Below, piece after piece: positions 46,333-55,351 of a DNA stretch of 64,000 nt. A program made the translations under genes and the position numbers. Under the pieces are notes generated by a model. It ran no database searches. It had not been told where the DNA came from and saw only the letters and a program-made list of their open reading frames with translations. Source of the DNA: Marinobacter lutaoensis (GTDB lineage Bacteria; Pseudomonadota; Gammaproteobacteria; Pseudomonadales; Oleiphilaceae); contig NZ_MSCW01000005.1 of assembly GCF_001981305.1 (NCBI RefSeq), positions 1-64,000 on the forward strand. The letters run 5' to 3'. Position 1 is the stretch's first letter. Each line of letters opens with the position of its first letter.

Positions 46333-47622
46333 ATGGAACACGCTGATTTCAACCAAGGTTTGCTCGAATTTCTGAACCAGTCGCCAACGCCATGGCACGC
46401 CGTGGCAACCATGAAGGCGAAGCTGGACGAGGCCGGGTTCCAGGCGCTGGACGAGCGCGAGGACTGGTCGCTGGCGGCCAATAGCGGCTATTACGTGATT
46501 CGCAACGGATCCAGCCTGGTGGCTTTCCGCACCGGCACTGGGGACCCGGCGGCGCAGGGCGTGCGTATGGTGGGAGCCCACACCGACAGTCCCTGCCTGA
46601 AGGTCAAGCCCAATCCGGTGCTGCGGCGCAAGGGGTACTTTCAGTTGGGCGTCGAGGTATACGGCGGTGCCTTGCTCAACCCCTGGTTTGATCGGGACCT
46701 GTCCCTGGCCGGACGGGTTACGCTGCAGGAGGCGTCCGGCCAGGTCCGGGATGTGTTGGTGAATTTCCGCCGGCCGGTGGCGTTCATCCCGAGCCTCGCC
46801 ATTCACCTGGACCGGGAGGCCAACAGCAATCGCAGCGTGAATCCGCAGACCGATCTGCCTCCGGTTCTGATGCAGGCTCCGGAGGGGGACGCCACCCGCT
46901 TCGAGGATCTGCTGGAACGTCAGGTCACCGAAGAAACCGGGGTGTGCCCGCGCAGGATTCTTGGCTACGAGCTCAGCCTCTACGATACCCAGAAAGCCGG
47001 GTTTGTCGGCTTGCACGGGGAGTTCATCGCCTCGGCCCGGATGGATAATCTGCTCAGCTGCTACATCGGCCTGCAGTCTCTGATCCACACCTCGGGCGAA
47101 CAGCCGGCGCTGCTGGTGTGCAATGACCACGAGGAAGTCGGCAGCATGTCCGCCGAGGGAGCCCAGGGCCCGTTCCTGAGTGCAGTGCTGGATCGTTGGC
47201 TGGGCGCGGCCAGGGGGCGTGCGCTGGCCCGCTCCATGATGATTTCCGCCGACAATGCCCACGGCGTGCACCCCAACTACCTCGATCGGCACGACGAAAA
47301 CCATGGCCCGATCCTGAACCGGGGACCGGTGATCAAGGTCAACCACAACCAGCGCTACGCCACCAACAGCCGCTCGGCGGCCCTGTATCGCCTGATCAGC
47401 GACGAGCTGGGCCTGCCGCACCAGACCTTCGTAGTGCGCAGCGACATGGCCTGCGGCAGTACCATCGGTCCGCTGACGGCGGCCAACCTGGGCGTGACGA
47501 CGCTGGACATCGGCGTGCCGCAGTTTGGTATGCATTCGATTCGTGAGCTGATCGGTGCCGAGGACGGCCACACGCTGTTCCGGGTACTGGTTGAATTCCT
47601 GCAGCGGCCGGTGGTGCTCTGA
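46333..47622 (+). CDS. apeB: M18 family aminopeptidase
   Basis: Zinc-dependent aminopeptidase of the M18 family, cytosolic, 429 aa, expected to release acidic or other N-terminal residues from peptides. Metal and active-site segments are VGAHTDSPCLKVKPNP, CNDHEEVGSMSAEGAQG and DMACGSTIGP. The ATG at 46333 has AGGGG upstream; in-frame codons before it lack one and do not look conserved. A strong bidirectional terminator follows. Confidence 0.93.
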   Translation: MEHADFNQGLLEFLNQSPTPWHAVATMKAKLDEAGFQALDEREDWSLAANSGYYVIRNGSSLVAFRTGTGDPAAQGVRMVGAHTDSPCLKVKPNPVLRRKGYFQLGVEVYGGALLNPWFDRDLSLAGRVTLQEASGQVRDVLVNFRRPVAFIPSLAIHLDREANSNRSVNPQTDLPPVLMQAPEGDATRFEDLLERQVTEETGVCPRRILGYELSLYDTQKAGFVGLHGEFIASARMDNLLSCYIGLQSLIHTSGEQPALLVCNDHEEVGSMSAEGAQGPFLSAVLDRWLGAARGRALARSMMISADNAHGVHPNYLDRHDENHGPILNRGPVIKVNHNQRYATNSRSAALYRLISDELGLPHQTFVVRSDMACGSTIGPLTAANLGVTTLDIGVPQFGMHSIRELIGAEDGHTLFRVLVEFLQRPVVL

Positions 47623-47631
47623 GGGAAAGAA

Positions 47632-47660
47632 AAAAGGCCGCTGGTGAACAGCGGCCTTTT
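47632..47660. terminator. Bidirectional terminator between the aminopeptidase gene and tRNA-Asn
   Basis: AAAAGGCCGCTG (47632-47643) and CAGCGGCCTTTT (47649-47660) form a perfect 12-bp stem over GTGAA. T residues follow on both strands, so it can end both converging transcripts. Confidence 0.88.
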
Positions 47661-47670
47661 GGGAATTCGG

Positions 47671-47746
47671 TGGCTCCCCGAGCTGGGCTCGAACCAGCGA
47701 CAAACGGATTAACAGTCCGTTGCTCTACCAACTGAGCTATCGGGGA
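47671..47746 (-). tRNA. tRNA-Asn(GTT), copy 2
   Basis: 76-nt tRNA on the minus strand with anticodon GTT and encoded CCA, identical in every position to the copy at 33177-33252. As there, a terminator lies just downstream and a strong promoter just upstream. Confidence 0.97.
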
Positions 47747-47766
47747 ACAGCGTCGAAGTGGCGCGC

Positions 47767-47795
47767 ATATTAAGCGCTTTATCCGGCCTCGTCAA
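47767..47795 (-). promoter_or_regulatory. Promoter of tRNA-Asn copy 2
   Basis: On the minus strand TTGACG (47790-47795), 17-bp spacer, TAATAT (47767-47772) and discriminator GCGCGCC. The -35 with its upstream flank (19 bp, 47784-47802) is identical to that of copy 1 (33291-33309), while the spacer differs. Confidence 0.85.
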
Positions 47796-47818
47796 CCCCT
47801 GGATGAAAGGGCTGAAAA

Positions 47819-48790
47819 TTGTACAGAAGCAAGACCTTACGCTATCGTCCCCCGGTCTGGCTGCGCAACGGTCACGTGCAGTCGGTGTGGCCGACGCTGT
47901 TCCGTTCGGTGTCGCTTCGGGCTCCGGAACGGCGGTGGCTGGCGACACCGGATGACGACCGGCTGTATCTCGACTGGTACCGCCAGGGGGCCGGGCGTCT
48001 GGCGATCATTTCCCATGGTCTGGAAGGCCACAGCCAGCGCCCCTATGTGCTGGGCCTGGCCCGGGCTCTGCTGGCTGCCGGCTGGGACGTGCTGGCCTGG
48101 AACTACCGCTCCTGCGGCGGTGACATGAACTTGCAGCCGAGGTTTTACCACAGCGGCGCCACCGACGACCTGGGGCTCGTGGTCTCCCACGCCCTGGGCG
48201 AGGGCTACCGGACCGTTCTGCTGTCGGGTTTCAGCCTCGGAGGCAACCTGACTCTGTTGTATCTGGGGCAGCAGGGGGAACGCGTCGACAGCCGGATCTG
48301 CGGCGCCGTGGCCTTCTCGGTGCCCTGCGACTTGGCCGGCAGCGCGGAGGTGCTGGCCCGCCCCAGCCGGCGCATCTACATGCAGCGTTTCCTGAAGGAC
48401 CTGCATGGCAAGATGCGCCAGAAAGCCCAGGCGTTTCCCGGCCTGATCGACGTCGAGGGGTTCGGCTCCATTCGCAGCTTCCATGAGTTCGACGACCGTT
48501 TCACCGCGCCCCTGCACGGCTTCCGTGATGCCCGTGATTACTGGGCCCAGTGTTCGGCGCTGCCACGACTGCGGGACATCCGGGTGCCGTCGCTGATGGT
48601 CAACGCGGCGGACGATCCGTTTCTGTCCCGAGGCTGCTTTCCGGAATCCACCCGAGTGCTGGGGCGTCACCTGCGCTTCGAGTCTCCCCGCTGGGGTGGC
48701 CATGTCGGCTTCGTGGAACACGCTCGGGACGGCCTGTACTGGTCGGAACGGCGGGCCCTGCATTTTATCGGTCGGCTGTCAGTCGCTTGA
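47819..48790 (+). CDS. YheT-type alpha/beta hydrolase
   Basis: 323-aa hydrolase of the YheT/EMB8 group with unknown substrate. It shows LRNGHVQSVWPTLFR, the oxyanion region SHGLEGHSQRPYV, the nucleophile elbow GFSLGGN, an Asp in NAADDPF and a His in GGHVGF, giving a complete Ser-Asp-His triad. It begins at TTG 47819 with AAAGGG about 8 nt before; no ATG matches the conserved start. The 3' end overlaps the convergent tesA by 12 bp. Confidence 0.87.
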   Translation: MYRSKTLRYRPPVWLRNGHVQSVWPTLFRSVSLRAPERRWLATPDDDRLYLDWYRQGAGRLAIISHGLEGHSQRPYVLGLARALLAAGWDVLAWNYRSCGGDMNLQPRFYHSGATDDLGLVVSHALGEGYRTVLLSGFSLGGNLTLLYLGQQGERVDSRICGAVAFSVPCDLAGSAEVLARPSRRIYMQRFLKDLHGKMRQKAQAFPGLIDVEGFGSIRSFHEFDDRFTAPLHGFRDARDYWAQCSALPRLRDIRVPSLMVNAADDPFLSRGCFPESTRVLGRHLRFESPRWGGHVGFVEHARDGLYWSERRALHFIGRLSVA

Positions 48791-49426
48791 CGCCTGGTGC
48801 GCAGGGGACAGCAGGGGCGCCAGCACCGGCCAGAGATTGTCCAGCAGCCTGGGCTGGGCCTGGGCGGTAGGGTGAATGCCATCGCCCTGCATCAGCGGCG
48901 GCTGGTCGTAGATGCCCTCCAGAAAGAAGGGAACCAATGGCGCATCGTAGCGGTCGGACAAGCGGGGATAGAGTTCCGCGAAAGCCCGGGTATAGCGTTG
49001 GCCGTAGTTGGGCGGAATCTGCATGCCCACCAGGACCGCCCGGGCACCAGCGGCCTGGGTCAGTTCGATCATTCGGGCCAGGTTCTGTTCGATGACCTGG
49101 GGCGGGAATCCCCTCAGGCCATCGTTGCCGCCGAGTTCGATCACTACGATCCCGGGCTCGTGCCGGCTCAGCAGCCCGGGTAATCGGCGCAGGCCGCCAT
49201 CGGTGGTTTCGCCGCTGATGCTGGCGTTGACCACCGACCAGTCCAGCCGTTTCTGTTCGAGCCGCGCGCGCAGCAGCTGGACCCAGGCCTGCTCGGCGGG
49301 GATGCCATAACCGGCGCTGAGGCTGTCGCCCAGAACCAGCAGGGTACGGGCGCCGGCCAGCCCCGGTAGAGTGACGAGCAGGAACAGCAGCAGGATGAAT
49401 CGGGCGGGCCTTACGTGCGTATGCAT
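48779..49426 (-). CDS. tesA: Periplasmic SGNH esterase / thioesterase I
   Basis: 215-aa SGNH-hydrolase of the TesA/arylesterase type, with an N-terminal signal peptide (hydrophobic core FILLLFLLVTLPGLAG, likely cut near residue 26). Catalytic blocks are block I GDSLSAGYG, block III ELGGNDGLRG and block V DGIHPTAQAQ, giving Ser, Gly, Asn and Asp/His. It hydrolyses acyl-CoA, lysophospholipid or aryl esters in known members. It lies divergently from ybbA with 54 bp between, the arrangement found in E. coli and others. Confidence 0.93.
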   Translation of the reverse strand: MHTHVRPARFILLLFLLVTLPGLAGARTLLVLGDSLSAGYGIPAEQAWVQLLRARLEQKRLDWSVVNASISGETTDGGLRRLPGLLSRHEPGIVVIELGGNDGLRGFPPQVIEQNLARMIELTQAAGARAVLVGMQIPPNYGQRYTRAFAELYPRLSDRYDAPLVPFFLEGIYDQPPLMQGDGIHPTAQAQPRLLDNLWPVLAPLLSPAHQASSD

Positions 49427-49480
49427 GAGGGGGCTTCGTCTCCTATCTGAATACAGGACAGGTAATCAACGGGAGTTTCC

Positions 49481-50209
49481 GTGAACCAGATGACCAAAAC
49501 ACAGGCGGAGTCGGACGTTCCTATGCTGAAAGTGACCGGCCTCAGCCATCGCGTGGCCCTGGCCCATGATACGCTGACGATCCTGGAGGGGGTCAACCTG
49601 GAGATTCTCCGTGGTGAGTCGGTGGCAATTGTCGGGCGTTCCGGTTCCGGCAAAACCACCCTGCTGGGGTTGCTGGCCGGATTGGACACCCCCAGCGAGG
49701 GTTCAATCCTGCTCGATGGCGCTGTCATCAGTGAGCTGGATGAGGACGAGCGGGCTCGGCTGCGGGCGCAGCGGGTGGGGTTCGTGTTCCAGTCGTTCCA
49801 GCTGCTGCCGGCACTCACCGCGTTGGAAAACGTGTTGCTGCCGCTGGAGCTGGCTGGGCAGGAGGCGCCGGAATCGCGGGCCCGAGAACTGCTGGAACGG
49901 GTAGGGCTCGGGGATCGCCTGCATCACACCCCACGACAGCTGTCCGGAGGTGAACAGCAGCGGGTTGCCATCGCCCGCGCCTTCGCCTGTGATCCGGTGG
50001 TACTGTTCGCGGACGAGCCCACCGGCAACCTTGACAACCGCACCGGTCAGGCCGTCTCCGATCTGCTCATGGCGCTGAACCGGGAGCAGGGGACCACCCT
50101 GGTCATGGTGACCCATGACGAACAACTGGCGGCCCGTTGTGGCCGCCAGCTGCACATTGAGGCCGGCCGGTTGTCGGAGCCGGCGGTCGCCGGCGGGGAG
50201 GCTCCGTAA
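49481..50209 (+). CDS. ybbA: ABC transporter ATP-binding protein YbbA
   Basis: 242-aa ATPase of the LolD/MacB group. Walker A is GRSGSGKTT, the signature [16 protein letters not shown] and Walker B VVLFADEP. It starts at GTG 49481 with GGGAG 5 nt upstream; ATG 49490 is an alternative. Its stop overlaps the permease ATG (TAATG). The pair is expected to form an inner-membrane exporter; its neighbour tesA suggests a lipid-linked or acyl-related substrate, which is inference only. Confidence 0.94.
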   Translation: MNQMTKTQAESDVPMLKVTGLSHRVALAHDTLTILEGVNLEILRGESVAIVGRSGSGKTTLLGLLAGLDTPSEGSILLDGAVISELDEDERARLRAQRVGFVFQSFQLLPALTALENVLLPLELAGQEAPESRARELLERVGLGDRLHHTPRQLSGGEQQRVAIARAFACDPVVLFADEPTGNLDNRTGQAVSDLLMALNREQGTTLVMVTHDEQLAARCGRQLHIEAGRLSEPAVAGGEAP

Positions 50210-52689
50210 TGGCGCGCAACGGAGCATGGGCCCGCCGGGACTGGCGGGAACGGGACGTCCGGGTGGTCCTGGCGGCACTGGTGATCGCCGTGGCCACGGT
50301 CGCCACCATCGCTCTGTTCGCCGATCAGCTCCAGCGGACCCTGGTCAGCTCCGCCAGCGCTTTCCTGGCGGCGGACCGGCAGCTGGAGGCGGAGAACGGA
50401 CGGCCGATCCCCGATGAGTGGCTGCAACAGGCCCGCGCCCGCGGGCTGGCCACCGGCCGGATGGTTGAGTTTTCCACCATGGTGTTTGGCGGCGACGGCT
50501 TTCAGCTGGTGTCGGTGAAAGCCGTCAGTGACGAGTATCCGCTGCGGGGCGACATCGACATGCAGCGGCGGCCCGACGGGCCCCGACTGACGGTGAACCG
50601 TGGCCCCGGTCCGGGGGAAGTCTGGATCAATCCCCGCCTGCTCCGGCTGTTGGGGCTGAACATTGGCGATACGTTGGAGGTGGGCAACCGTGCGCTCAAG
50701 GTGACCGGCCTGCTGATCCGGGAACCGGACGGTGGCTTTCGGCTGTCGGCGCTGGCTCCCCGGGTGATGATGCATCTGGACGACGTGGCCTCCACCGGCG
50801 TCATCCAGACCGGCAGCCGGGTCGAGTATGTGTATCTGTTTGCCGGCGACGACACCGCCCTGGCGTCATATTACCAATGGTTGAAACCGCGCCTGGGGCC
50901 CAGCCATGAGTGGGAGAGCGTGCGGGACGGCGAAACCTTTTCCCGGTCCCTGCAACGGGCGGAGCGCTTTCTGCTGCTGGGCGGCAGTTTAGCGGTGCTG
51001 CTGGCAGCCGTGGCGGTTGCCGTGGCCAGCCGTCAGTATGCCTTGTCCCAGCGCGACACCGTGGCGTTGCTGAAAACCCTGGGACTGGACGGCCCGGGCA
51101 TTGCCCGGCGTTACCTCCGTCGCCTGCTGGTGTGGGGACTGGTGGGCATCGTCGGTGGCGTGTTGGTGGCATTGCCCCTGTTCTGGTTGCTGGCTTCCCT
51201 GCTGTCGGAGGTGCTGGAACGCCCCGTTGATATCCAGCTGGCGCCGCAGGCGTTGCTGCCGGCGCTGCTGACCGCGGTGGTGTCCCTGTTCGCCTTTGCC
51301 TATCCGCCGATTCGCCGGTTGCGCCGGGTGCCCGCGATGCGGGTGTTGCGCAGCCAGCCCGGGGAGTCCGGGCGGGACCTGCTGACAGACGTGGCACTGG
51401 CGCTGATCGCGGTGTTTGGGCTGGTGTGGCTGTACGCAGGCGAGCTGGCTCTGGTGGCGTCGCTGCTGGGCGCCCTGGTGCTGCTTCTCGCGGTTCTGGT
51501 TCTGATCGGCGGCGGGCTCATTGCCCTGCTGCGCCGGATACGGGGCGGCGGCACCAGCTGGCGCTTGGCGCTGGTGGGGCTGTACCGGCATCGGAGCGCG
51601 GCCTTGTCGCAGCTGGCGGTGTTCGCCATGACGCTGATGCTGGCGGTAACGCTGATTTTGGTGCGTACCTCGTTGCTGGATGACTGGCGGACCCAGCTGC
51701 CGGACGAGGCACCCAATCATTTCCTGATCAACATTGCACCGGATGCGGTGGACTCGGTGGCGGACTTCTGGCGCGAGCGGGGGCGGCCGCTGGAGGCACT
51801 GTATCCGATGGTGCGCGGGCGTCTGGTGGAGCTGAACGGCCGTCCGGTGAAGGAGGCGGTTGGCAAGGATGAACGCATCGGGGCGTTGAACCGGGAACTC
51901 AACCTAACCTGGATGGCGACGCTGCCGGAAGACAACGACCTGGTCGCGGGGCACTGGTTCGAACCCGGTGAGGTCCGGGGCGTATCGGTGGAGTCCCAGC
52001 TGGCGGAGCGGCTGGGTTTGTCCTTGGGGGATGAGCTGACCTTCGTGGTCGGCGCCGAGCGGATCACCGAACCGGTCACCAGCATCCGTACGGTGCAGTG
52101 GGACAGTATGAAACCCAACTTTTATATGGTGTTTCCGCCGGGGGGCGGGCTGGAGGGCCTACCGGCCACCTGGATCACCAGCTTTTACCTGCCTGCGCAG
52201 GCCAAGACTGCCCTGAACGACTTCACCCGGCAGTTCCCGACCGTGTCGGTGCTGGAAATCGATCACATCATCAGCCGGATCCAGGACATCGTGCGCCAAG
52301 TTACCCGGGCGATCGAAGCGATTCTGGCGCTGGTGCTGGCCGCCGCCCTAGTGGTGATGGCGGCGGTGGTGGGCGCCACGCTCCGGGACCGGCAACGGGA
52401 GGGTGCGCTGCTGCGGACACTGGGGGGACGGCGTTCCCTGCTGGTAAACAGCACCCTGCTGGAATTTGCCGTGCTGGGCGGCTTGGCGGGAACGATGGGG
52501 GTGCTGGCGGCGGAGGCGGCGGTCTATGCGCTCCAGGCCCGTTTGTTCGGGGGCGGTTTCCGGTGGCATTGGTCGGTGGTTTTGCCGGTGCCCCTGGTGA
52601 GCGCGCTGGTGGTGGCCCTGTTCGGCCGCTGGCAGCTGCGGCCGGTGCTCAACGTGTCGCCGATGCTGCTGCTCCGGCGCCTGGAATAA
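50209..52689 (+). CDS. ybbP: ABC transporter permease YbbP (FtsX-like)
   Basis: 826-aa inner-membrane permease of the ybbAP exporter. An N-terminal anchor helix (about residues 22-42) precedes a periplasmic domain (about 43-250). Then come two FtsX-like blocks: helices near 260-290, 305-340, 350-365, 400-440 and, in the second half, 705-730, 750-790 and 795-815. This ten-helix, MacB/LolC-like double-FtsX layout is typical. Start and stop are unambiguous. The last 342 bp are also open on the other strand, where a solute-binding-protein gene reads through. Confidence 0.93.
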   Translation: MARNGAWARRDWRERDVRVVLAALVIAVATVATIALFADQLQRTLVSSASAFLAADRQLEAENGRPIPDEWLQQARARGLATGRMVEFSTMVFGGDGFQLVSVKAVSDEYPLRGDIDMQRRPDGPRLTVNRGPGPGEVWINPRLLRLLGLNIGDTLEVGNRALKVTGLLIREPDGGFRLSALAPRVMMHLDDVASTGVIQTGSRVEYVYLFAGDDTALASYYQWLKPRLGPSHEWESVRDGETFSRSLQRAERFLLLGGSLAVLLAAVAVAVASRQYALSQRDTVALLKTLGLDGPGIARRYLRRLLVWGLVGIVGGVLVALPLFWLLASLLSEVLERPVDIQLAPQALLPALLTAVVSLFAFAYPPIRRLRRVPAMRVLRSQPGESGRDLLTDVALALIAVFGLVWLYAGELALVASLLGALVLLLAVLVLIGGGLIALLRRIRGGGTSWRLALVGLYRHRSAALSQLAVFAMTLMLAVTLILVRTSLLDDWRTQLPDEAPNHFLINIAPDAVDSVADFWRERGRPLEALYPMVRGRLVELNGRPVKEAVGKDERIGALNRELNLTWMATLPEDNDLVAGHWFEPGEVRGVSVESQLAERLGLSLGDELTFVVGAERITEPVTSIRTVQWDSMKPNFYMVFPPGGGLEGLPATWITSFYLPAQAKTALNDFTRQFPTVSVLEIDHIISRIQDIVRQVTRAIEAILALVLAAALVVMAAVVGATLRDRQREGALLRTLGGRRSLLVNSTLLEFAVLGGLAGTMGVLAAEAAVYALQARLFGGGFRWHWSVVLPVPLVSALVVALFGRWQLRPVLNVSPMLLLRRLE

Positions 52690-53460
52690 CCCGGTCCAGC
52701 GGTAGTTGGCGAGGATGGCGTCCAGTTCGCCGTTTTCGCGCATGCGCGCCAGTTCCTGGTTGAAGGCGTCGGCGAACGCCTGCCAGTCCTGCCGCAGCAT
52801 GATCCGGAATCCGTAATGGCTGAGGGAGTGTTGCGACGACCGGAACTGGTCCTGCATGCCCTCTTGGCGGAGAATCCACTTACCGACCAGACGATCGGCA
52901 ATCGCCGCATCGAACTGGTTGCCGTATACCAGGTAGGTAAACATGTCCCGGTCCCGGGCGACGTCGAAGCGTTGGATCTTGCCGGATTGGAAGTAGGGCT
53001 CCAATGGCGGGTACAAGTAGCCCAGATGGGTGACCACCGTCCGAGAGAACAGGTCCTCCGGTTGCTGGTATTCCAGAGGCGACTGGCTGGGAACGAAAAA
53101 CACTTCCTCAATGTGGACCACCGGATCGGTGAACAGGAACTTGTCCGGTTCCGCGGTCCATTCCCGGGCCCTGGGCGTGGCGTCGATGAAGCCGTCCAGC
53201 AGCATCTGGTCCACCCGCTTTCTGGGAATGCGTTCCGCCACCAAACGATACCCAAGGCGGGAGGCAATCCGTTCCATGACATCCCACATGATACCGGAGG
53301 CCCGGTCCTGCTTGACGATCAGGTAGGGTGGGTAGCCATTGGGGGACACGTTGAAACGCAGCACCGGGACGTCGTCGCCGGCGCCAAAAACCGGCCCGGA
53401 GGCCAGCGCCAGGAGACACAGGAAAGCCCTGGCCAGGTGGGAAGGGGAACCGTTTAGCAT
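52348..53460 (-). CDS. Solute-binding protein family 3 domain protein with 3' read-through into ybbP
   Basis: Periplasmic protein with a signal peptide (about residues 1-26) and an amino-acid-binding-type (SBP family 3) domain, PVLRFNVSPNGYPPYLIV through ANYRW (to about residue 255). The domain is complete, but no stop follows it: the frame runs another 114 codons through the antisense of ybbP to 52348. That extension is Gln/His/Arg-rich and looks like non-native antisense sequence. A normal homologue would end near 52690. Either the stop was lost or the ORF truly carries a tail. No permease or ATPase for amino acids is adjacent; solo SBPs of this type often sense rather than transport. The RBS is weak. 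Confidence 0.7.
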   Translation of the reverse strand: MLNGSPSHLARAFLCLLALASGPVFGAGDDVPVLRFNVSPNGYPPYLIVKQDRASGIMWDVMERIASRLGYRLVAERIPRKRVDQMLLDGFIDATPRAREWTAEPDKFLFTDPVVHIEEVFFVPSQSPLEYQQPEDLFSRTVVTHLGYLYPPLEPYFQSGKIQRFDVARDRDMFTYLVYGNQFDAAIADRLVGKWILRQEGMQDQFRSSQHSLSHYGFRIMLRQDWQAFADAFNQELARMRENGELDAILANYRWTGLFQAPEQQHRRHVEHRPQLPAAEQGHHQRAHQGHRQNHRPMPPETAPEQTGLERIDRRLRRQHPHRSRQAAQHGKFQQGAVYQQGTPSPQCPQQRTLPLPVPERGAHHRRHHH

Positions 53461-53583
53461 CGCGTGACTCTGTAGGGCGATGGATGTTTGACGTTATAGA
53501 TAACCCTGCAGCTTCCCTGCCTCGTTCGTTGGCCCATTGTCCCCATATCGGCCGGCCATTGCAATTGGCCGGCCGAGCCGATG

Positions 53584-54771
53584 TCAGGCCCAGGCCCGGC
53601 GCAGTACTTCCCGGGCGTCCTCGAGGGTCACCTCCTTCGGATTGAACATGATCGAACCGTCGTCCAGAGCCAGCTCGGCAATGGCGTCCAGCTGGCTTTC
53701 CAGTACCTTGCCGGTTTCCTTGAGGGTACGGGGCAGCTGGCATCGTTTGTACAGCTGGTCCCGCAGCTTGCGGATGGCGGCGATGCTGGCTTCCGCGCGG
53801 CGGTGCCCCGGCGTGGCGGCATAGACCTCCGGGCCCTCCAGGTACAGCAGCAGCTCCCCCAGGGGAGCGCGGATGGTATCCAGGTTGTACTCCAGGGCGT
53901 AGGGCAGGTACAGGCTCATGCACAGGCCATGGGGCAGATGGCAAATGGCGCCGGTGGCATGCCCCAGGGCGTGCACCAAGCCCACCATGGAGTTGGAGAA
54001 GGCGATTCCCGCCATGGTGGATGCCTGGGCCAGCTCCAGACGTCCCTCGATGTCCTTGGGGTTGTCCATGACCGTGAGCAGCGACTGGCTGATTTTCCGG
54101 ATGGCAGCGGTGGCGTAGGCATCGCTCAGCGGGTTCTTGGCCAGGCAGGTATAAGCTTCGGTGGCGTGGGTGAGGGCATCCATGGCGGTTGCCGCGGTAA
54201 TGTGGGGGGGCAGGGTCAGGGTCATCCTCGGGTCGATGATGGCCGCGTTCGGCAGCAGGAACGCGGATGAGAACGGTAGCTTCACGCCCTTCGTTTCATC
54301 GGTGATCACCGCCACCGAGGTGACTTCCGAGCCTGTGCCGGCAGTGGTGGGGATCACGAAAAAGGGTTTGAGCGGGTGCTTGAGCACGCCGGCGCCGCTG
54401 TATTGGGCCAGGTCGTCTCCGCCCTCGGAAACAAGAATGTTGACAGCCTTGCCGGTGTCGATGGCCGAGCCGCCGCCCACGGCGATGATGGCGTCGCATT
54501 TTTCCTGGCGGTAGATGGCGGCGATATCGCGCACGACATGGGTGGCGGAATCGGGCGGTACGTCGTCATAGGTGCTGACGATCTCAAGACCGCTTTCCTC
54601 GCAGGCGGCGATGACTGGGTCCAGCAGGCCGGCGGCGCGCACGCCCTTGTCGGTGACAATCATCGGCCGGCGGGCAGCCAGGCTGGTGAGCTCGTAGGGC
54701 AGGTGCTCAAGGGCGGCCTTGCCGGCGATCACCTTGACCGGGCAGAAAAACTCGTAATAGTTCTGGCTCAT
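53584..54771 (-). CDS. Iron-containing alcohol dehydrogenase
   Basis: 395-aa group III metal-dependent alcohol dehydrogenase using NAD(P). The coenzyme motif AVGGGSAIDTGKA is seen, with the metal-binding region MDALTHATEAYTC and HALGHATGAICHLPHG supplying the Asp and His ligands. Substrates could be primary alcohols, diols or 4-hydroxybutyrate-like compounds; sequence does not decide. Its ATG overlaps the stop of the unknown gene behind it (ATGA), and an operator-like palindrome precedes both, so they form a regulated unit. Confidence 0.93.
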   Translation of the reverse strand: MSQNYYEFFCPVKVIAGKAALEHLPYELTSLAARRPMIVTDKGVRAAGLLDPVIAACEESGLEIVSTYDDVPPDSATHVVRDIAAIYRQEKCDAIIAVGGGSAIDTGKAVNILVSEGGDDLAQYSGAGVLKHPLKPFFVIPTTAGTGSEVTSVAVITDETKGVKLPFSSAFLLPNAAIIDPRMTLTLPPHITAATAMDALTHATEAYTCLAKNPLSDAYATAAIRKISQSLLTVMDNPKDIEGRLELAQASTMAGIAFSNSMVGLVHALGHATGAICHLPHGLCMSLYLPYALEYNLDTIRAPLGELLLYLEGPEVYAATPGHRRAEASIAAIRKLRDQLYKRCQLPRTLKETGKVLESQLDAIAELALDDGSIMFNPKEVTLEDAREVLRRAWA

Positions 54772-55349
54772 GATGTTCTCGCTGTCTGGAACAGGTGGGT
54801 GACGATCCGCAGGTAAATGCGGGCAGCGCTGAGCAGCTTCTCGGGCAGGCGCAGTTCTTTGGGGTACTCCTTGACTGCCCTCTGGGCCACCAGTTTGGGC
54901 AGAATGAAGGATTCCAGCCGGTTGAGCACACGGGTCATGCGGACGGCCTGGCTGATCTCGCCGTCCACCAGCATGCGGTCGTTGGCGAAGGCGACGGCGG
55001 TCTTCTCCCGAAACGACAGCACCAGGAAGGCATGGGCGATATGCTTGAACTGGATCGACAGGTCCACTGCCCGCGGGGCTTGGCTGCCATGGTAGAGGAA
55101 ATGGCCGTCTCCGGTGTGTTCCACCACCAGGCGGGGCCCGTCCGGCATCACCATCATCTCGAACAGCAGGCCCGCCGGCAGGGCGCGGGCTTCACGTCTG
55201 ACCGTTTCGTCCACTTCACTGACGGCCTGCAACGCCCGTCCCATCACCTGGAACATCAGCTCCACGTACAAGCGGCGGGCATGGTACGCCATTGGCTGGA
55301 TTCGTTTGAGCAGCATGGGGTTTGTCCATGGTTTGTTGTTGGTTTTCAT
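54768..55349 (-). CDS. Unknown protein coupled to the alcohol dehydrogenase
   Basis: 193-aa (from ATG 55347-55349) soluble, mainly helical protein that I do not recognise. The middle has LSIQFKHIAHAFLVLSFREK, suggesting a mixed alpha/beta core, but no catalytic motif. Alternative starts are the in-frame ATGs at 55316 and 55292. If the promoter that overlaps the palindrome at 55353-55374 is used, RNA would begin downstream of 55349, which favours 55316. The stop overlaps the dehydrogenase ATG, so they share one message. The two may act on the same compound, by inference. Confidence 0.7.
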   Translation of the reverse strand: MKTNNKPWTNPMLLKRIQPMAYHARRLYVELMFQVMGRALQAVSEVDETVRREARALPAGLLFEMMVMPDGPRLVVEHTGDGHFLYHGSQAPRAVDLSIQFKHIAHAFLVLSFREKTAVAFANDRMLVDGEISQAVRMTRVLNRLESFILPKLVAQRAVKEYPKELRLPEKLLSAARIYLRIVTHLFQTARTS

Positions 55350-55351
55350 GA

